From Acinetobacter sp. ANC 4910 (GTDB taxonomy: Bacteria > Pseudomonadota > Gammaproteobacteria > Pseudomonadales > Moraxellaceae): 64,000 nucleotides of DNA. Below the pieces are notes generated by a model. The model was given only the letters and a program-made list of their open reading frames with translations, did no database searches and was not told the DNA's origin. Shown here in pieces: positions 17,027 through 26,596 of this stretch (position 1 is the stretch's first letter; each line of letters begins with the position of its first letter). The stretch is from the NCBI RefSeq assembly GCF_004331035.1, contig NZ_SJNT01000016.1:1-64000 (forward strand), written 5' to 3'. Position numbers and translations under genes: made by a program.

Positions 17027-17611
17027 TTATTTCTTCGCAGGAACTGATGCTTCAGTCGTGATGTTTACCGTGATTTTATCACCCACATTCGGCACATATC
17101 CACCTACACCAAATGCAGAACGGTCAAATGAAGTGGTTGCATTAAAACCAATCGACTGAAGTTTCGTCATTGGATGTTCACCCTGCTTGTTCAATACAGC
17201 ATCAAGCACAACAGGCTTAGTTACATCTTTAACCGTTAAGTTACCTGTAATTTTATATTGATTATTACCTAAAGATTCTACTTTAGTACTTTTGAATGTG
17301 ATGTTCGGATAATTGATCGCATCAAAGAATTCAGCTTTTTTCAAATGCTCATCTAATGCAGCGACATTGGTATTTAAGCTTGCCAATGGAATAGTCACAT
17401 TGACTGAAGAATTCGCAGGCTTGTCATTGTCTACGTTGATTGTGCCTTGAATATTACTAAAGTTTGCAGATGGTGTAGAAAAACCGAAGTGGCTCCATGA
17501 AAATACTGTTGCTGTGTGTGTAGGATCAATTTGATATGCAACAGGTTTTGCCATAGAAAATGTAGCAACCGAAGCAATAGCCAAACCTAGTGTTAATGTT
17601 TTTAAATTCAT
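17027..17611 (-). CDS. YceI-family periplasmic protein
   Basis: A 194-residue secreted protein. Residues 1-21 form a Sec signal peptide ending in SMA. The mature part is a YceI lipocalin-like barrel, with the conserved YQIDPTHTATVFSWSHFGFS start and ITGNLTVKDVTKPVVLDAVL in the middle. Family members bind isoprenoids or other amphiphiles in the periplasm; the physiological role is unsettled and sometimes linked to acid or osmotic stress. Single gene, convergent with the amidotransferase. Confidence 0.9.
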   Translation of the reverse strand: MNLKTLTLGLAIASVATFSMAKPVAYQIDPTHTATVFSWSHFGFSTPSANFSNIQGTINVDNDKPANSSVNVTIPLASLNTNVAALDEHLKKAEFFDAINYPNITFKSTKVESLGNNQYKITGNLTVKDVTKPVVLDAVLNKQGEHPMTKLQSIGFNATTSFDRSAFGVGGYVPNVGDKITVNITTEASVPAKK

Positions 17612-17846
17612 GTGATTTTATCTCGTTTCAGAATGATTATTAGTGTATACCTTTCAAATTATAATTCACTGTTATGCATAAGACGATATGTTTCAAATTT
17701 AGAACAATTTAATGTAATCAAATAACTACAGAACTTAACGCAACAATCCAAACAATATATCAAGCATTAACAGAGCATTTAGAATATTGATCATGGTGCT
17801 TCAAGCCAAGAAGCCTGATCTCTATAGCATGTCTTAAATTTTAAAA

Positions 17847-17880
17847 TAAAAAAACGCCTCACATTAGAGGCGTTTTTTTA
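17847..17880 (-). terminator. Terminator after transketolase
   Basis: A perfect 14-bp stem (17847-17860 with 17867-17880) with a 6-nt loop. The A-rich left arm gives a U tract on the minus strand right after the tkt stop. Confidence 0.85.
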
Positions 17881-17891
17881 GAAATGACCGA

Positions 17892-19880
17892 TTAAGCTGT
17901 CAATTCTTTTACTGCATTTACAACTGCTTCAGTCGTAATACCAAAGAACTGGAACAAGTCTTTTGCAGGTGCAGATTCACCATAAGTCGTCATACCAATT
18001 ACTTTGCCGTCTAGACCAACAAACTTCCACCAGTAATCAACATGAGCCGCTTCCACCGCAACACGCGCACGGATGTGAGCAGGAAGTACCGCTTCACGGT
18101 AAGCAGCATCTTGCTTCATGAATTCTTCAGCACATGGCATAGAAACAACACGTACACCTTCTAATTGTGCATATGCTTCCATCGCTAGTGACACTTCAGA
18201 ACCCGTTGCAATAATAATGGCTTTTAATTCGCCTTTTTCTTCAGCAAGAACATAACCACCTTTCGCTACGTTCTCAATTTGTGCTTGAGTACGAGTTTGG
18301 AATGGTAAGTTTTGACGAGAGAAGATTAACGCAGAAGGACCATCTTTACGTACAAGCGCAGATTTCCAAGACACCGCTGCTTCAACAGTGTCACATGGAC
18401 GCCATGTATTTAAGTTTGGTGTACCACGTAAAGATGCAATTTGTTCAACTGGTTGGTGTGTAGGACCATCTTCACCTAAACCAATAGAGTCATGCGTATA
18501 TACATGAATGACACGTTGTTTCATCAGTGCAGACATACGGACTGCATTACGTGCATATTCCATAAACATAAGGAATGTTGCAACGTAAGGAATGAAACCA
18601 CCATGCAATGCAACACCGTTTGCAATTGCCGTCATACCAAACTCACGTACACCATAGTGTACGTAGTTACCTGCCGGGTTATCTTGAACGCCTTGGCAAC
18701 CTTTCCAAAGTGTTAAGTTAGAACCCGCTAAGTCGGCAGAACCACCCAATAATTCAGGCAATAATGGACCAAACGCTTGTAATGTATTTTGACTTGCTTT
18801 ACGCGTCGCAATGGTTTCTGCTTTAGCGTTAGTTTCTGCAATGAACGCATCTGCTTGAGCAATAAATTCAGCAGGTAAGTCACCTTCGATACGACGTAAT
18901 AATTCAGCCGCTTCTGTAGGATATTTTGCTTGATACTGAGCAAATACCGCATTCCAAGCTGCTTCAGACTCAGCACCTTTCGCTTTTGCATCCCATGCAG
19001 CATAAACATCAGCAGGAATTTCAAATGGGCCTTCAGTCCAACCTAAAGCTTCACGTGTTAATGCAATTTCATCATTACCTAACGGTGCACCGTGACAGTC
19101 TTCTTTACCTTGTTTGTTCGGAGAACCTAAACCAATAATTGTTTTACAAATAATAATCGTTGGTTTTTGCGTTTCAGCTTTTGCTTCCAAAGTTGCAGCA
19201 CGTAATGCATCTGTATCGTGACCATCAACACGAAGTACTTGCCAACCATAAGATTTGAAACGTTGTTCTGTATCGTCAGAGAACCAACCTTCAACTTCAC
19301 CATCAATTGAAATACCATTGTCGTCATAGTAAGCAATTAACTTACCTAGACCTAAAGTACCTGCAAGTGAACACACTTCGTGCGAAACACCTTCCATTAA
19401 GCAACCATCACCCAAGAAACAGTAAGTGAAGTGGTCAACAACAGTTAGGTCTTCTTTGTTAAATTGAGCTGCCAAAGTTTTTTCAGCAAGCGCAAAGCCT
19501 ACAGCATTGGCAATACCCTGACCCAATGGACCAGTTGTGGTTTCAATACCAGGTGCATAACCTAATTCTGGGTGACCCGGTGTTTTAGAGTGTAGTTGAC
19601 GGAATGCTTTTAAATCTTCAATTGAAAGCTCATAACCCGTTAAATGTAACAATGCATACTGAAGCATTGAACCATGACCATTTGACAATACGAAACGGTC
19701 ACGGTTCGCCCATTGTGGGTTAGTCGGATTGTGATTTAAAAATTCACGCCAAACGACATCTGCAATATCTGCCATCCCCATTGGTGCACCTGGATGTCCT
19801 GAGTTGGCTTTTTGCACAGCATCCATAGCCAATACACGAATTGCATTTGCAATACGACGTTCGTTCAAAGGGGTTGTCAT
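17892..19880 (-). CDS. tkt: Transketolase
   Basis: A 662-residue thiamine diphosphate enzyme, the usual length for bacterial transketolase. Motifs in order are [42 protein letters not shown], and the ThDP-binding [18 protein letters not shown] with [11 protein letters not shown]. The pyrimidine domain has HYGVREFGM with the catalytic Glu, and the C-terminal domain carries the phosphate-binding [16 protein letters not shown] region. It moves two-carbon units between sugar phosphates in the pentose phosphate pathway. Monocistronic, with a gene-free stretch upstream. Confidence 0.97.
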   Translation of the reverse strand: MTTPLNERRIANAIRVLAMDAVQKANSGHPGAPMGMADIADVVWREFLNHNPTNPQWANRDRFVLSNGHGSMLQYALLHLTGYELSIEDLKAFRQLHSKTPGHPELGYAPGIETTTGPLGQGIANAVGFALAEKTLAAQFNKEDLTVVDHFTYCFLGDGCLMEGVSHEVCSLAGTLGLGKLIAYYDDNGISIDGEVEGWFSDDTEQRFKSYGWQVLRVDGHDTDALRAATLEAKAETQKPTIIICKTIIGLGSPNKQGKEDCHGAPLGNDEIALTREALGWTEGPFEIPADVYAAWDAKAKGAESEAAWNAVFAQYQAKYPTEAAELLRRIEGDLPAEFIAQADAFIAETNAKAETIATRKASQNTLQAFGPLLPELLGGSADLAGSNLTLWKGCQGVQDNPAGNYVHYGVREFGMTAIANGVALHGGFIPYVATFLMFMEYARNAVRMSALMKQRVIHVYTHDSIGLGEDGPTHQPVEQIASLRGTPNLNTWRPCDTVEAAVSWKSALVRKDGPSALIFSRQNLPFQTRTQAQIENVAKGGYVLAEEKGELKAIIIATGSEVSLAMEAYAQLEGVRVVSMPCAEEFMKQDAAYREAVLPAHIRARVAVEAAHVDYWWKFVGLDGKVIGMTTYGESAPAKDLFQFFGITTEAVVNAVKELTA

Positions 19881-20467
19881 AGATCAGAGTCCAATTAAAA
19901 CAATTTAAGAAGATGAATATCACATTCAATAGTGCGCCTATTGTCTTAAAAAAAGCGGGATGGGTAAAGCCTTATACACAATTTTTCCCTATTAATTGCT
20001 ACTTATATGGACTTGAAGGAATAGAAATTTTAGGATTTTAATTTAAGCGACCAAGCAATCTTTCTTTTTTATCATTTATATCAATCGCTGCATGTTGCAA
20101 GACATTTCTAATTATCTCCTGTCTGTAAAAACTCAGCTTGAAATTTTAAGATGCACATCAATATCAACTCTATCTTCGCATCCCACATGGAATCCATTTC
20201 ATATCAGATAGCTGAAAATTAATCATAAATTTAGGCTCGTACTGGCACCCCCTCATACCAATAAAAGCATCAAGGACGTTACACTAAAGAACGTTATAAA
20301 TCTTGTCATAATCATTTTTATAAAATTGAATTTCTAACAATAAAACCTGTATTGCATTCACCTACATCAACATTCTGTAGTATATTTTCTTTAAATATAA
20401 ATCCCCCTTCTCATCCTGCATGAGAATACATAAAAAGCCCCAGAACAATATAATACAAGAGGTTCTT
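19881..20467. other. Gene-free spacer between tkt and outer membrane protein gene
   Basis: About 590 AT-rich bases separating two divergent genes, so it should hold both promoters. I see no open frame of note, no clear operator palindrome and no terminator. The AAGAGG sequence just before 20468 is the ribosome binding site of the next gene. Confidence 0.5.
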
Positions 20468-21268
20468 ATGAAATTAATTCCACTTTATGCCATAGCACTG
20501 TTGATGTTCACGGGCAATGTTATGGCTCAAGAACAAACAACCGTAAATAACAATGCAGATAAATTAGCGGATGATCCGACCAAAGTCACCACCAAGTTAG
20601 GCGTGTCTTATGCCAATAATTTTGATTTTAACGATGATAATTATTCCTTTTCCGGCTCATATGCTTTAGGTCAGGCCCGCAAACTCAATGCACGGATAAA
20701 CAGTGATGCCAGTGAATGGCGAATTGGTGGTTCATGGCTATTCCCCACGGGCATTGTGAATTTTAACTTTGGCAAAAGCGAGTACACCAATGGCGCGAAC
20801 CAGACCAACTACAGTATTGGCACTTTTATACCTCTAAGCCACTTTGGTATTCAGCCTGCGGGTATTCAAATTTTTCCAACAGCAGGTTATACCTACAATG
20901 ATGGTGAATCTCCACGCTGCACCGCCCCAAATGGAAATTGTGCAAATTTGTCAGATTTTTCTGGCATGCCAAATGCAGAAAGTGGCTTTAGCATGGTGGA
21001 GGTTTCTGGAAGCAGTGGTTATTTAGGCGCATTCGCGTTAAAACCATTTACACCAAAGTTGACGATGATGGGTTTTGCCGTGGGAAGCTATGGTTCTGAA
21101 AATGATGCAGGCGAAAACTACAAAGGCTACTTTGCCGGTTTGGGTCTTGGTTATTTAGTACAAAAGCGCCATTCATTTAATGCCATGGCTTTCATGATGG
21201 ATAACAACACCTATTTGGACAGCGCCGATGAACGCTTAATTTTATCCTACACCTATCAGTTTAATTAA
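20468..21268 (+). CDS. Putative outer membrane beta-barrel protein, function unknown
   Basis: A 266-residue exported protein. Residues 1-20 form a signal peptide ending in VMA-QEQ. The rest alternates in short amphipathic strands (TTKLGVSYANN, YSFSGSYALG, WRIGGSWLFP, NYSIGTFIPL, YFAGLGLGYLV) and ends YTYQFN, with the aromatic near the C-terminus typical of outer membrane barrels of eight to ten strands. The middle loop has two Cys (RCTAPNGNCAN). I do not recognise the family. ATG 20468 is chosen because it has an AAGAGG site six bases away and starts the signal peptide; the frame is open from 20420. Confidence 0.7.
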   Translation: MKLIPLYAIALLMFTGNVMAQEQTTVNNNADKLADDPTKVTTKLGVSYANNFDFNDDNYSFSGSYALGQARKLNARINSDASEWRIGGSWLFPTGIVNFNFGKSEYTNGANQTNYSIGTFIPLSHFGIQPAGIQIFPTAGYTYNDGESPRCTAPNGNCANLSDFSGMPNAESGFSMVEVSGSSGYLGAFALKPFTPKLTMMGFAVGSYGSENDAGENYKGYFAGLGLGYLVQKRHSFNAMAFMMDNNTYLDSADERLILSYTYQFN

Positions 21269-21666
21269 TTCGAATAACCACAACCACCACTCACTCCAAT
21301 AAATTGCTCAAAATTAGCTTTTGTTCTATCGGCATTTATTTAAACCTATTTTATCGACTAAATTGTTTCAATCCGAATAAGCAACACACATCGTACATCT
21401 ATAGAAATTTGACTCAACCCATGGATGAATTTATGGAAATTTTGTTTGTGTTAGATAAAATTTGCTTCAAATTGTTTAAGTAACATTCACCAGATATTTA
21501 AAACTAAAACAATTAATCGCTTCTTTATCAGTTTTATAGATGCTTATATCAAATAAAAAGTCATTGAATTGAAATAAATTCATCCTTTTTTATACAAGTT
21601 GAGCTAGTCCTAAAGTCTAACTCGATGTAACATATTGCGTCTTTAAAATTAACTGTGATAGGACTT
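21269..21666. other. Spacer upstream of metK
   Basis: About 400 AT-rich bases. I looked for a SAM-type riboswitch and found no matching stem arrangement. The 3' end, with AGGA close to the start codon, is the metK leader. No gene is seen. Confidence 0.4.
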
Positions 21667-22833
21667 ATGCGCGAGTACGCTGTATTTACTTCGGAATCTG
21701 TAAGCGAAGGCCATCCAGATAAAATGGCTGATCAAATCAGTGATGCTATCTTGGATGCAATCTTAAAAGAAGACCCATATGCGCGGGTTGCTTGTGAAAC
21801 GCTTGTAAAAACGGGTGCTGTCGTACTTGCTGGCGAAATCACAACAACTGCAAACATTGATGTCGAAGCAATTGTCCGCCAAACCGTAAACGGTATTGGC
21901 TACCACCATTCAGACTTAGGTTTTGATGGTTCGACTTGTGCAGTCATTAACATGATTGGTAAACAGTCTCCTGAAATTGCTCAGGGCGTTGACCGCCAAA
22001 AGCCTGAAGATCAAGGTGCAGGTGACCAAGGTTTAATGTTTGGTTATGCAAGCCGTGAGACAGATGTACTTATGCCTGCTCCAATTTCATACGCTCATCG
22101 CCTAATGGAAAAGCAAGCTGAGTTACGTCGTAATGGCTCACTTCCATGGTTACGCCCAGATGCAAAAAGCCAAGTAACCTTTGCTTATGAAAATGGTAAA
22201 CCTGTACGTTTAGATGCAGTTGTATTATCAACACAACACGACCCTGAAATTTCACAAGCCAACTTAAAAGAAGCTGTGATTGAAGAAATCGTGAAAAAAA
22301 TCATCCCTGCGGAAATGTTCCATGCAGGCACCCAATTCCATATCAACCCAACAGGGATGTTTGTAATTGGTGGTCCCGTAGGTGACTGTGGTTTGACAGG
22401 TCGTAAAATCATTGTAGATACTTACGGTGGTATGGCGCGTCACGGTGGCGGTGCCTTCTCTGGTAAAGACCCATCTAAAGTTGACCGTTCTGCTGCATAC
22501 GCTGGTCGTTATGTTGCCAAAAATATTGTGGCTGCTGGCTTAGCCGATAAATGTGAAATTCAAGTGTCTTACGCAATTGGTGTTGCTGAACCTACTTCTA
22601 TTTCAATCAATACATTTAACACGGGCAAAGTGCCTGATGAACTGATTATTCAATTGGTTCGTGAACACTTCGACCTACGCCCATACGGCATTACCCGTAT
22701 GCTTGACCTAATTCAACCTATGTACAAGCAAACTGCTGCATATGGTCACTTCGGTCGCCAAGGTTCTGATACTGCATTTACTTGGGAAAAAACAGATAAA
22801 GTTGAAGCACTTAAGTCTTCTGCTGGTCTCTAA
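21667..22833 (+). CDS. metK: S-adenosylmethionine synthase
   Basis: A 388-residue enzyme making S-adenosylmethionine from ATP and methionine. It has the family start [27 protein letters not shown], the ATP-binding [12 protein letters not shown] hexapeptide region, [18 protein letters not shown], and the C-terminal YGHFGR. The ATG at 21667 has an AGGA site five bases upstream; a GTG at 21655 would add four non-conserved residues and is rejected. Single gene with its own terminator. Confidence 0.97.
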   Translation: MREYAVFTSESVSEGHPDKMADQISDAILDAILKEDPYARVACETLVKTGAVVLAGEITTTANIDVEAIVRQTVNGIGYHHSDLGFDGSTCAVINMIGKQSPEIAQGVDRQKPEDQGAGDQGLMFGYASRETDVLMPAPISYAHRLMEKQAELRRNGSLPWLRPDAKSQVTFAYENGKPVRLDAVVLSTQHDPEISQANLKEAVIEEIVKKIIPAEMFHAGTQFHINPTGMFVIGGPVGDCGLTGRKIIVDTYGGMARHGGGAFSGKDPSKVDRSAAYAGRYVAKNIVAAGLADKCEIQVSYAIGVAEPTSISINTFNTGKVPDELIIQLVREHFDLRPYGITRMLDLIQPMYKQTAAYGHFGRQGSDTAFTWEKTDKVEALKSSAGL

Positions 22834-22847
22834 TATTTTTCCATTCT

Positions 22848-22879
22848 ATAAAAAAGCTCACTTCGGTGAGCTTTTTTAT
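22848..22879 (+). terminator. UUCG-loop terminator of metK
   Basis: A 14-bp stem (22848-22861 with 22866-22879) closed by a TTCG tetraloop, with a T run in the right arm, 15 bases after the metK stop. Confidence 0.92.
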
Positions 22880-23185
22880 GACTATTCCAAAATAATTTCT
22901 CATAACAAAATATTTCAAACGTTTTTTCTGCTTGATGTTTAATGGCAAAACATCACTTATGCCCAACATAAAATAATATGTTATTAATCTTATATTTAAT
23001 CTAAAAATAACGAACAATCACCACTTTAATTCAAACATTTCCGTTGTATTAAACCCGCCAAAGCAATTACACATCAGCATAGAAATTAGGCAAAAAAGAG
23101 CATATAAATAAAAAAATAGGTTTTTGCCCTTTAAAAAATTTTGCCTATCCCTATTAAATATTTATATGTTTACAGGAGTTCTCTC
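22880..23185. other. Gene-free spacer
   Basis: About 300 very AT-rich bases between the metK terminator and the small gene at 23186. No open frame, repeat or RNA gene is evident; it presumably holds the promoter of the small gene. Confidence 0.4.
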
Positions 23186-23389
23186 GTGAAAAAGGTTGTG
23201 AAAGCAAAAAATTTAATCGCATTTCGTATTTGGTTAGAAAAATTAGGTTATTCAGTAAAAAGCCTTGCTGATGACCGTGGTTTTACTTTTAGTTTTAAAA
23301 AAGAATATGGCTTAGTCACTTGTGATTTGGCAGGAAATTCATTAGCCATGCAATTAGGCGAAGAGTTTGAAGATCATTTAAAAGCATAA
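23186..23389 (+). CDS. Small basic protein of unknown function, 67 aa
   Basis: A 67-residue protein starting at GTG 23186, which has a CAGGAG ribosome binding site seven bases upstream. It begins with a Lys/Val-rich stretch, then a helix (KNLIAFRIWLEKLGY), two likely beta strands (GFTFSFKKEYG, LVTCDLAGNSLAMQL) and an acidic end. I do not recognise the family. Its ribosome binding site, its own terminator and the balanced composition argue for a real gene. The frame is open further upstream from TTG 23141, without support. Confidence 0.7.
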   Translation: MKKVVKAKNLIAFRIWLEKLGYSVKSLADDRGFTFSFKKEYGLVTCDLAGNSLAMQLGEEFEDHLKA

Positions 23390-23458
23390 AGAAATAAGAA
23401 AACCTGTAAGTCGTACACGATACTCACCGTTGATCGAGTTGCTCTTCCTATATATTTA

Positions 23459-23480
23459 AGCCCTACGGGGCTTTTTTTAT
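23459..23480 (+). terminator. Terminator after the 67-aa gene
   Basis: A 5-bp GC stem AGCCC/GGGCT with a TACG loop and seven T residues, about 70 bases after the stop codon. Confidence 0.75.
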
Positions 23481-23631
23481 TTGCTGCTTTAAACCATGGT
23501 CAAACAACGATATTCGCCAACCAGCACGCAACAGATATAATGCAACCGTCATTACCTTCATGTCCGAAAACATCTAAATTTAATTCACTCAAATTTCCTA
23601 TTGAGTTTTAGATATCCACTTTTCTCCAGAC

Positions 23632-23656
23632 GAAAAAAAACAAGGTTTTAACCTTG
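23632..23656 (-). terminator. Terminator of the tRNA operon
   Basis: On the minus strand CAAGGTT pairs with AACCTTG across a 2-nt spacer (23641-23656), followed by eight U residues. It lies 25 bases beyond the last tRNA. Confidence 0.85.
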
Positions 23657-23680
23657 CTTCATTCTTCCCAGTACATTAAA

Positions 23681-23765
23681 TGGTGGGGGCGAAGAGACTC
23701 GAACTCTTACACCTTGCGGCGCTGGAACCTAAATCCAGTGCGTCTACCAATTTCGCCACGCCCCC
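23681..23765 (-). tRNA. tRNA-Leu (anticodon UAG), copy 2
   Basis: An 85-nt gene with the class II fold of leucine tRNA: acceptor GGGGGCG/CGCCCCC, anticodon stem CTGGA/TCCAG around loop TTTAGGT (anticodon UAG, codon CUA and other CUN), a long variable arm, and encoded CCA. It appears identical to the copy at 23902-23986. Last gene of a three-tRNA transcript. Confidence 0.93.
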
Positions 23766-23796
23766 GTACTGGGTTTCACTTAAAAGTGAATAAATT

Positions 23797-23870
23797 TGGC
23801 AGAGGATCAAGGACTCGAACCTTGACGAACGGTTTTGGAGACCGTCATGCTACCATTACACCAATCCTCT
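23797..23870 (-). tRNA. tRNA-Trp (anticodon CCA)
   Basis: A 74-nt gene with acceptor AGAGGAT/ATCCTCT, anticodon stem ACGGT/ACCGT around CTCCAAA (anticodon CCA), T stem CAAGG/CCTTG, a 4-nt variable loop and encoded CCA. The discriminator base is G73, an identity base of bacterial tRNA-Trp. The D stem is weak (GTGT with GCAT, two wobble pairs). The tRNA-Trp commonly found near tufB in this order of bacteria is not in this window, so I cannot say whether this is a second copy. Confidence 0.88.
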
Positions 23871-23901
23871 GTTACCTAAACATCATCAACTGATGATTAA
23901 G

Positions 23902-23986
23902 TGGTGGGGGCGAAGAGACTCGAACTCTTACACCTTGCGGCGCTGGAACCTAAATCCAGTGCGTCTACCAATTTCGCCACGCCCCC
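23902..23986 (-). tRNA. tRNA-Leu (anticodon UAG), copy 1
   Basis: An 85-nt gene with the same sequence as the tRNA at 23681-23765, including anticodon UAG, the long variable arm and encoded CCA. First of three tRNA genes on the minus strand. Confidence 0.93.
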
Positions 23987-24093
23987 GATGGCTGTGTATA
24001 TTATAGAGATCACTCCCCTCTGACAAGCCCTTTTTATTAAAAAACCTCTTGTTTGATTAAATATAAAACAAAAAACACTTTTATGTACTTTTC

Positions 24094-24930
24094 TTAAGCA
24101 ATTTCAGACACTAAGGCGTGTTTTATTGCACAAATATTGTTAAATCTAGCAGCTTTATGCTTAGCCAACATCTTTAAAAGAAGTGGTTGAAAACATAAAA
24201 ATTTCTCTGGTAGCTCAATCTGCAACCGCTGACAATGTAAATATGCCCAATCTGTATAATTTTTTGCACTTAATCTCTGCCCAGATAGCCATTCATAAAA
24301 AATAATGCCTAAAGCATAAATATCGGTTTGTATTGTTTTCACTTCACCATGAAATAATTCTGGCGCCATATAACGTGGCGTTGCATTGATTTCAGTTTTC
24401 ACTTGTTGGGTGATAGATTGCACTTGCTCAAAGTCAATCAGTTTGACTTGCCCATGATATTCAACAAAATGCTCTGGTTTTAAATCAGCATGTATCCATC
24501 CTGCTTCATGTAATACCTGTATGGCATCTAAAGCACGTAATAGATAATATTGAATACTTGCAATCGGTAATGTCTGAGCACTCACTGTAAAGTATGGCAC
24601 TGCATGAGGCAGAATAAGCATCTGTGTTAAAGATTGCTCTATGTCTATCTCTAAACCCTTAGATGCTACAAATGCTTTAGACACGATTTCACAAGGCAAT
24701 AGGATGCTAGACAATGAAGTAGAACTCAGACTCTCTTGATAAAAAGCCAATTCATGCTGAAATCCTTGTTGATACATAAGATGCCCTTGTTTCATCTGCA
24801 TCTTTAACCAACAAAGCTTTTCTTGATACTGAAAATAATAAAGCCTGCGTCCGTATCGCAGGCTGTTCGTCTTGGTTTTTAATTCCAAACAATCTATATG
24901 ATTAAAATCAGGCAGTATGAACTTGGACAT
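24094..24930 (-). CDS. Protein-kinase-like protein (non-canonical catalytic loop)
   Basis: A 278-residue Ser/Thr-kinase-fold protein without membrane helix. The likely ATP-binding Lys is K43 (CWLKMQ); the catalytic loop is HADLKPEH (147-154), where Asp149 and Lys151 are kept but the usual Asn is His154; the metal motif is DFE (166-168) in place of DFG; the APE motif is at 189-191 (RYMAPELFHG). The GQRLSA region and LLKMLAKHKAARFN near the end match the C-lobe. Its start overlaps the end of the patatin gene by 23 bases, so both proteins are made together. It may phosphorylate the phospholipase or a shared target, which is inference. Activity cannot be assumed given the changed residues. Confidence 0.75.
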   Translation of the reverse strand: MSKFILPDFNHIDCLELKTKTNSLRYGRRLYYFQYQEKLCWLKMQMKQGHLMYQQGFQHELAFYQESLSSTSLSSILLPCEIVSKAFVASKGLEIDIEQSLTQMLILPHAVPYFTVSAQTLPIASIQYYLLRALDAIQVLHEAGWIHADLKPEHFVEYHGQVKLIDFEQVQSITQQVKTEINATPRYMAPELFHGEVKTIQTDIYALGIIFYEWLSGQRLSAKNYTDWAYLHCQRLQIELPEKFLCFQPLLLKMLAKHKAARFNNICAIKHALVSEIA

Positions 24931-26527
24931 GTGCTTGTCGATGTAATTGCTGATAATTCAAAAGTTCTAAGGCGTGCTGGATGGTCTTCCCAATTCGAGC
25001 ATGAGTTTCAATGCTTGATATTTTGGGCCACGTGGCACGTTCACCTTCACGCTGTAATAACTTAAATAAGTGCGGACGAGGGTTTTGCAACATATAACTA
25101 TAATGACGCAGACTATACTTTCCAATGATATTTACATCGCCATAATAGCGCTGATCCACCACACCATAGCCATGATCAAGTAAACGGCGTATAGAAGGCA
25201 CTTTCCCTACCCGTTCACGAGTAAAGTCCATCACGCCTTTGGCAATGACTTTACCTTGACGACGAATAATACGCTCAGGCCAACTCAACATGTCACGTCG
25301 GAACCGTGAAACGTCATCCTGCATAAATGGCACAATATGTGGATTTACCTGACTTGCAATACTGTAGTTCAAGTTATAAAGGCGTGCCATTTTCTGTTGA
25401 GGAAAATCGCTACGCACACTACCATCCACCCAACGTGTGGTTGCCATATATGGCGTATGCTCGCCATCATAACGTTTACTGGTGAGCTTAACTGGTGGAA
25501 ATAAAATAGGAACCGCACAGGACGCCAATACTGCACTCCATACCAATAAATCAGGTGAAGTATAGGTATTCATAATACGCGCTTCTTGTGACGCATCGTA
25601 AGGTGCTACTGCTACATTGATGTATAGACCCGACTGTTTGAATGCTTCATCAAAGGTGACATTGCCTAAATTTTCAACGAGGAATTTTTTCAAATACTTC
25701 ACATCGGCAACGCCACCGTTGCCTTTTAATAAGTCACCCAACTTTCGAAAATGAAAGGCTTCACTAAAAAAGTTCTCGCCATTTAATATTTTCGAAATAT
25801 TTTCAGGATTTGAGACCCCAAGCATAGCGGTCATAATTGCACCCGCGCTTGAGCCAGAAAGCACTTTAGGCATTAAATCCTGTTCAAGTAAGGCCTTACA
25901 AACTCCAGTATGAAACAAACCTAAAGTTGCACCTCCTGAAAACATCAGTGCTGGTTGCCCATAGGCTTTTTCACAATGTTTAAAAAAATCCATTTTCTCT
26001 TGATAAGAAAGACACTCACAAGCGTCCGAAGCAATAAACGCTAAGCTCGCGCTCATTTCTTCAATATAGTCCTCAATAATGGTTTTCGTACCCACATACG
26101 TCGCAGCAAAGAGCATTGGGTGTGCAATATTGGCAATATCGTAAGTTAACCCCTCTCGTAACAAATACATTAAGTCACGCGTCCGATGCTGATAGCGATA
26201 GCGTTTTAATAATTTCAAACGATACGAAATCATTTCCGCATCAAAATAAGGAGAACAATTATCATATTTCCACTCTTGCGCCCCCGACTCTTGGTCAATT
26301 TTAAGCGCGATACTTTTCCACTCTGCGTAGCTTTCCGCATACTCCAATTGGCGTTTTAACTTTTTTATACGATAGGCTTGGTGTGGATTCATATCCTGTA
26401 TGAATTCTTGAAATAACATAGCTTCCCTCAAAACACCTGCGCTTAAATATACTGACTTAAAATCTTTATCATTCAATCTTAAAATTTGGCAAAATCGAAG
26501 TATGATTCGATTAGCATTCATTGACAT
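24908..26527 (-). CDS. Patatin-like phospholipase with DUF3336 N-terminal domain
   Basis: A 539-residue protein. Residues about 10-160 are the DUF3336 helical domain, as found in fungal and bacterial triacylglycerol lipases of the Tgl type. The patatin domain follows: oxyanion SGGATLGLFHTG near 197-208, nucleophile GSSAG (Ser227), and the Asp of the dyad in RWVDGSVRSDFP. It should hydrolyse acyl ester bonds of phospholipids or storage lipids, acting in the cytoplasm or at the inner membrane since no signal peptide is present. The kinase-like gene overlaps its 3' end. The divergent DUF815 gene starts 69 bases away. Confidence 0.88.
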   Translation of the reverse strand: MSMNANRIILRFCQILRLNDKDFKSVYLSAGVLREAMLFQEFIQDMNPHQAYRIKKLKRQLEYAESYAEWKSIALKIDQESGAQEWKYDNCSPYFDAEMISYRLKLLKRYRYQHRTRDLMYLLREGLTYDIANIAHPMLFAATYVGTKTIIEDYIEEMSASLAFIASDACECLSYQEKMDFFKHCEKAYGQPALMFSGGATLGLFHTGVCKALLEQDLMPKVLSGSSAGAIMTAMLGVSNPENISKILNGENFFSEAFHFRKLGDLLKGNGGVADVKYLKKFLVENLGNVTFDEAFKQSGLYINVAVAPYDASQEARIMNTYTSPDLLVWSAVLASCAVPILFPPVKLTSKRYDGEHTPYMATTRWVDGSVRSDFPQQKMARLYNLNYSIASQVNPHIVPFMQDDVSRFRRDMLSWPERIIRRQGKVIAKGVMDFTRERVGKVPSIRRLLDHGYGVVDQRYYGDVNIIGKYSLRHYSYMLQNPRPHLFKLLQREGERATWPKISSIETHARIGKTIQHALELLNYQQLHRQAHVQVHTA

Positions 26528-26596
26528 AATACTATACAGTCTAAAACCAAGACTGATGTTGGTCTTATTTGCTACTTTATCGTAATTATAAGCTGA

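Noticed and set aside
21269..21666. Possible SAM riboswitch ahead of metK.
   Set aside because: I could not find the stems or conserved core of SAM-I, SAM-II or SAM-IV types in this AT-rich leader.
23681..23986. tRNA cluster as an attachment site for an integrated element.
   Set aside because: No integrase, phage gene or tRNA 3'-end direct repeat beyond the two complete Leu genes is present on either side.
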